NCBI RefSeq assembly: GCF_014397245.1
Contig: NZ_JACLHY010000027.1
Span: 1 to 64,000 of the forward strand
DNA length: 64,000 nucleotides
From: Arenibacter arenosicollis
Lineage (GTDB): Bacteria > Bacteroidota > Bacteroidia > Flavobacteriales > Flavobacteriaceae
Direction of reading: 5' to 3'
Shown piece by piece: positions 59,732 to 64,000 of this stretch. The translations under genes and the position numbers were made by a program. How positions within the stretch are numbered: position 1 is the first letter of the stretch; every line of letters starts with the position of its first letter. The notes beneath the pieces were generated by a model. The model did not search any database and was not told the DNA's origin. It was given only the letters and a program-made list of their open reading frames with translations.

Positions 59732-62700
59732 TTATATAGATAGGTTTACCCCAACATTCACGAATTTATTCTGCGGGTACTGCAATCCATTGGTATCATT
59801 AACCTCAGGGTCGATACCAAATTTGGATAAGTTGTCAAAAGAAAACAGGTTATATCCATTTATATAGAACCTTGCCTTTTGAAGTCCTAATTTTTCCAAT
59901 AGAGGTTTTTGCAAGGAATAACCCAATTCTATAGTTCTAGCCCTTAAATAGGTTATGTTGTGCATCCAGAAAGTTGAAGCCTGACCAAATCTATAATTGC
60001 TATGGTAGGCGCTATTGTAACGCAATGCCGGATATTTCCCAGGAATCCAGTTACTATTGGGATTGGAGGGATCTTGTCGGCTCCAGCTATCCAAAAATAT
60101 TTCGTTTAGAGCACCTTGGTTCTGGAAAGCCCATCTGGTTTCCCACTCTTGTGCCCAAGAATAGCCCGAGCCACCTGAGAAATCCGAAGTAAAATCGAAC
60201 CCTTTGAATTCCATCCGAATGCTAAGGCCAAAATTTATAGAAGGTTGCTTACCAAAATTGTAGCCTATTGGTTTTTCATCATAACCATTGATTCTTCCAT
60301 CGCCATTTAGGTCTTCATAAATTAAATCCCCCGGCAGCAAGGTTCTGTTTCCTTGACCATCAATGTCTACCCCATAATTATTAATTTCTTCTTGGGATTG
60401 AAATTGACCGATAGTATTTAAGCCCCATCGAATGTCATTATATCTTCCTTCATTTGAAGCCCTGTATTCTTGCCAGGAGTTTTCGAATCTTGGCTTATAG
60501 GATTCTATAAATTTTCCTCTAGAATAGGAGCCGTTGGCAGATACGGATAGATTAAAATCCCCAAAACTGTCATTATAGCTAAGAGAACCTTCAAAACCCG
60601 ATTGCGCATCACTATTTACGTTTTCGTCCGGTAATCCATAACCCAATTCACTAGGAATTAAGATGTCATATTTTCGACCTCTCAAACCAGTTCTTAATCT
60701 GTAGAAATAATCGTAAGAACCGTTAATCTTGCCATTAAAAAGGGTAAAGTCCATCCCTATATCTGTAATCTTACTCTTGAACCAAGAAATGTTATCCACA
60801 ATCTGTCCCTTGTCCCTTGCCCCCACTACTGGTTGACCGTCCAAAATAACAGTTCCAGTGTTATAATTATAACCCGGTAGGTAATCATAGGCTCCAATTC
60901 CAATATCATCATCTCCCAAAATACCATATGACCCCCTTAGTTTAAATTCCGATACCCATGCATCATCCCCCGCAATATTTTTGTACCAATCCTCTTCGGT
61001 AAGCCTCCAGCCAATGGAACCGGATGGGAAAAATCCTTTTCTCTTTGAAGGGGCAAACTTCCATGAGGCATCTTGTCTTCCTGACAATTCCAAATAGTAT
61101 TTCTCCTTGAAGTTATAATTGAATTTTCCGATGTAACCAATTCTCGCCTCTTCATTGTCAGCATCTTGAAATGCCACTACATTGGCAAAATAGATTAAAG
61201 GCAAAATATTCGTCTCGGGTACAGATCGGACCCATTGGTTTTGATCGCGTTGTTCTTGCCTTTCTACTAGGAAGAGCCCTTCCACATTATGATTTTCTCC
61301 AAATGATTTTTTGTATGTTGCCTGACCTTGGTAGACATTTTTAAGAATTTTTCGATTTCTTCTTTCCCTCCAAGGGTTAGAACTACCACCTGTTGCGTTA
61401 TAAGCATCATTTCCAGCATCATAGGTATAGGCATCGTAAGTATATTCATGTCCATTTAGTACTTGATCGGCTATATAATAGGAATACATTCCCTTTACGG
61501 TAAGACCTTCTGCAAAACCTCCAAATTTATACTCACCTGTGAAGTTGGTTTGTAAAACCCTCCAAATATCAGTGGAATAACCTCCTATTTTCTTGTTGTG
61601 CAATGCCCAATTTGTCTCATTATGGCCAATATCATTTAAATATTCAGGATTGTCATTGGCATATGGTCGTTCAAAAGGTCGGTTTCGTAAAATTGCAAAT
61701 CTTGGCAACCAATAATCATCTGCCCCTGGAATTCCAGGGTTATCCCTGGTTTCAATTCTTCCATTAATCTGGACCCCAACCTTTAAACGATCGGTAATAT
61801 TGGCATCCAAATTACTTTGAATATTATTTCTTTCAAACCTGAATTCAGGGCCCAACACAGCTTCCTGCTTTAACTGTGTACCTGAAATGTAATAGTTGAT
61901 TTTATCCGATCCCCCGGAGGTACTAACATTTAAACTGTACAAAGGAGCATCTTTTTTAATGATAAAATTCTTCCAGTCAAAGGATTTGTAACCTGCTTCC
62001 GTACCCAATCGGTATTTTTCCAATTCGTCCTGGGTAATTTGGGTTTCACCAAATTCATTTAAATCAGCTTCTGCCTTTTTGGACATATACACATAGGAGT
62101 CATTTACGGTCTTTGGAAATCTGGACCAGTTTTGTCCACCATAATAGGAATTTATATTTACTACGTTTTTGGTGTTCTTCCTTCCTCTTTTGGTGATTAC
62201 CACCACTACCCCATTGGCAGCCCTTACACCATAAATCGCTGCAGAGGCATCCTTTAAGACCGAGATACTTTCAATATCACCTGGAGAAATATTATTGAAT
62301 TGGCCAGCATCCTGTTGTATACCATCTATTACATACAACGGATTTCCCATATTTCGTATTTGAATGGCAGCCGAAGCTCCAGGACGACCATCTGGCATTT
62401 TAAAGGTTACCCCGGAAATTTTCCCTGCAAGGCCGGAGCTTACTGTAGATCCAGCATGTACGCTCTCCAAATCTTCGCTTGTGACCGTGGATATAGCGCC
62501 AGTAATGGATTTTTTCTCCTGTGTGGAATACCCCGTCACCACAACTTCATCTAAGGCAGCTACGTCATCTGACATCTGCAAATCTATTGTGGTCTGGCCG
62601 TTAACCGGTACTTCTGTAGTGCGGAAACCAATATAACTAAACACAAGTACCGCATTAGTTGATGCTTCTATGGAAAAATTCCCATCGAAATCAGTGGAAA

Positions 62701-62875
62701 CCCCATTGTTCGTTCCTTTAACAATTACAGAAACGCCAGGTAAGGGCATAGTGTCCGTTTCCGAACTAACATTACCTGAAATCTTCAGTTTATCTTGCCC
62801 ATACGATTGGGAAACCATTAAGAAGATGCCTAGTAAACAGATCTGTTGAAATAATTTTTTTAAGATTGTTTTCAT
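59732..62875 (-). CDS. SusC-family TonB-dependent transporter (second locus)
   Basis: A 1047-residue receptor, first gene of the 20-kb leftward operon. Signal peptide (ICLLGIFLMVSQSYGQ), carboxypeptidase-regulatory-like domain (about 28-110, SGNVSSETDTMPLPGVSVIV), plug (about 120-230: DEVVVTGYSTQEKKSITGAI, YGVRAANGVVVVITKRGR) and the barrel. The plug shows the SusC signature NPLYVIDGIQQDAG. A divergent Reg_prop sensor gene begins 419 bp away, so this locus is probably induced through that sensor rather than by the TPR regulator of the first locus. Confidence 0.96.
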   Translation of the reverse strand: MKTILKKLFQQICLLGIFLMVSQSYGQDKLKISGNVSSETDTMPLPGVSVIVKGTNNGVSTDFDGNFSIEASTNAVLVFSYIGFRTTEVPVNGQTTIDLQMSDDVAALDEVVVTGYSTQEKKSITGAISTVTSEDLESVHAGSTVSSGLAGKISGVTFKMPDGRPGASAAIQIRNMGNPLYVIDGIQQDAGQFNNISPGDIESISVLKDASAAIYGVRAANGVVVVITKRGRKNTKNVVNINSYYGGQNWSRFPKTVNDSYVYMSKKAEADLNEFGETQITQDELEKYRLGTEAGYKSFDWKNFIIKKDAPLYSLNVSTSGGSDKINYYISGTQLKQEAVLGPEFRFERNNIQSNLDANITDRLKVGVQINGRIETRDNPGIPGADDYWLPRFAILRNRPFERPYANDNPEYLNDIGHNETNWALHNKKIGGYSTDIWRVLQTNFTGEYKFGGFAEGLTVKGMYSYYIADQVLNGHEYTYDAYTYDAGNDAYNATGGSSNPWRERRNRKILKNVYQGQATYKKSFGENHNVEGLFLVERQEQRDQNQWVRSVPETNILPLIYFANVVAFQDADNEEARIGYIGKFNYNFKEKYYLELSGRQDASWKFAPSKRKGFFPSGSIGWRLTEEDWYKNIAGDDAWVSEFKLRGSYGILGDDDIGIGAYDYLPGYNYNTGTVILDGQPVVGARDKGQIVDNISWFKSKITDIGMDFTLFNGKINGSYDYFYRLRTGLRGRKYDILIPSELGYGLPDENVNSDAQSGFEGSLSYNDSFGDFNLSVSANGSYSRGKFIESYKPRFENSWQEYRASNEGRYNDIRWGLNTIGQFQSQEEINNYGVDIDGQGNRTLLPGDLIYEDLNGDGRINGYDEKPIGYNFGKQPSINFGLSIRMEFKGFDFTSDFSGGSGYSWAQEWETRWAFQNQGALNEIFLDSWSRQDPSNPNSNWIPGKYPALRYNSAYHSNYRFGQASTFWMHNITYLRARTIELGYSLQKPLLEKLGLQKARFYINGYNLFSFDNLSKFGIDPEVNDTNGLQYPQNKFVNVGVNLSI

Positions 62876-63294
62876 GTTGTTTTCATTTTTAATGTAATTA
62901 AGTTTTAGTTGGTTGTTAAAATGTTAATACGAAACTGCCTGTTTAGTAATTGAACAGTTATAAATATGAATCCAAGCTGTTTCACTATTGATTATACAAT
63001 GTGTAGAGTATCAGAAAGAATCAATTGTTTAGTTAATTTTTTACCGATATATTATCTCCAAACCTGTTTAATTGATAATTGGCTTAAAATCCTCTTCGTA
63101 AACTGTCAATTTAGCAGCTAAAGCAAATAGAAGAAATTTAAGAAGGCTTTAACTTTAATTTCGTTTCAATAGTTCCCCGAATTGGTTCATAATCCGGCTT
63201 TTGCCATATTAGTTGGTCTTATTGAACTAAATTGTAGAATGGTGAAACATTATGTAGAACAAAAAGTTCTATATTTTCCTAAAATTATTATACA
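62876..63294. promoter_or_regulatory. Divergent control region of susC (second locus) and sensor
   Basis: A 419-bp gap without a gene. It contains the near-repeats CCTGTTTA-GT-AATTGA (62938-62953) and CCTGTTTA-ATTGA (63063-63075), and a 13-bp palindrome TTTAGC-A-GCTAAA (63110-63122), all candidate binding sites for the divergent regulator. No exact TAnnTTTG box was found in either direction. Confidence 0.45.
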
Positions 63295-64000
63295 GTGAAA
63301 AAGAGTATCGTCATATTATTGATTACTACCCTAGTTTCCAGTTCTATATGGGCACAGGAATATTATTTTAAAAATTATGAGGTGGAAGATGGATTGTCCC
63401 ACAATACAGTCCTGAGCTCTATACAGGATAAAAATGGTTTTATGTGGTTTGGAACCAAAAATGGTCTAAATAGATTTGATGGGTATACCTTTAAATTATT
63501 TCAGAACAATCCTGAAGACACAAAAAGCCTACATGGTACTTATATTGAATGTCTACACGAATTTGAGGATGTTTTATGGGTAGGGACTGATAATGGCTTG
63601 TACAGCTATAATGAAAAGCAAGAGAACTTTGATTTATTGGAAGGCACAAATACAAAGCAAATCTTGGGTCTTATGAACGACTCTGAAGGCAATTTATGGT
63701 TTATTGCAAACAGCACTTTGCACAAGTATAACACCAAAACCAAGGAAACAATTAAATTTCCAACGAATCAATTTTTTAATGCTACAGTTGTTTTAAAAAC
63801 AAACGATAATGAAATTCTGGCAGCTTCAAGCAATGAGCTTTACAGTTACAATAGTGTAACTAATACCTTTAAGGGTTATGGGCTAAACGTTGAAGCAGAT
63901 ATAAAGTTACCATTTAGAATTAATAGGTTATTCAATTTAAATGATCACGTTATCCTTTTGGGAACCCAAAATCATGGCGTTTTGGCCTACGATATTCAGG
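63295..64000 (+). CDS. Two-component sensor with Reg_prop propeller (partial, cut by window end)
   Basis: Only the first 235 codons are in the window. The protein starts with a signal peptide (SIVILLITTLVSSSIWAQ), followed by two-component-regulator propeller repeats (VEDGLSHNTVLSSIQDKNG with MWFGTKNGLNRFDG; LWVGTDNGLYSYN; LWFIANSTLHKYN). This is the start of a hybrid two-component system sensor, in which a periplasmic double propeller senses an oligosaccharide. The kinase, receiver and AraC parts would lie beyond the window. GTG start; an in-frame stop at 63280-63282 excludes anything longer. Divergent from susC, it is the probable local activator. Confidence 0.88.
   Translation, partial: MKKSIVILLITTLVSSSIWAQEYYFKNYEVEDGLSHNTVLSSIQDKNGFMWFGTKNGLNRFDGYTFKLFQNNPEDTKSLHGTYIECLHEFEDVLWVGTDNGLYSYNEKQENFDLLEGTNTKQILGLMNDSEGNLWFIANSTLHKYNTKTKETIKFPTNQFFNATVVLKTNDNEILAASSNELYSYNSVTNTFKGYGLNVEADIKLPFRINRLFNLNDHVILLGTQNHGVLAYDIQ

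Overview
The window looks like the chromosome of a marine-type flavobacterium (Bacteroidota). It is AT-rich and carries two SusC/SusD pairs, lipoproteins with Bacteroidetes-style signals, TTG-N19/20-TAAATTTG promoters, TPR-HTH and hybrid two-component regulators, and FG-GAP/ASPIC-UnbV proteins. No rRNA, tRNA or CRISPR was seen.

Layout. (1) 1-7500: signalling genes. A receiver-like protein lacking the phospho-acceptor Asp is followed by a giant PAS/GAF protein that ends after its phosphotransfer helix pair, then a membrane hybrid histidine kinase. (2) 7496-13095: an exported amidohydrolase, metE, an Lrp-type regulator and an APC permease. (3) 13154-35085: a two-sided locus. A leftward operon encodes GH63 glucosidase, a kinase/M23/phospho-lyase fusion, GH2 beta-galactosidase and the permease. 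Divergent from it are a membrane TPR-HTH regulator, SusC, SusD and an FG-GAP lipoprotein. A LysR regulator, a DUF1338 (HglS-type) enzyme and an ALDH7-type dehydrogenase follow, ending at a strong terminator. (4) 35086-40667: an integrase pseudogene, a second FG-GAP/UnbV protein and a vanadium-haloperoxidase-like protein. (5) 62875-40744, all leftward: a second polysaccharide utilisation locus of SusC, SusD, DUF3823, two GH43, a clan GH-A hydrolase, an epimerase, glycerate kinase, a split Tm-1-like pair with an MFS carrier, a cupin, a propeller-HEAT-cupredoxin-ThuA fusion, a second ThuA and (after a terminator) a PHP-fold protein. A divergent Reg_prop sensor, cut by the window edge, starts at 63295.

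Main proposal. Region 3 reads as a complete route for glucosyl-galactosyl-hydroxylysine, the glycan-amino acid of collagen: alpha-glucosidase, beta-galactosidase, amino-acid uptake, hydroxylysine kinase plus 5-phosphohydroxylysine phospho-lyase in one polypeptide, aminoadipate-semialdehyde dehydrogenase, then 2-oxoadipate to D-2-hydroxyglutarate. Tandem 11-bp repeats (GTAAAGGT core) occur both in the GH63/regulator divergent gap and before susC, suggesting one regulator for both arms. The families are read from sequence; the substrate is inference.
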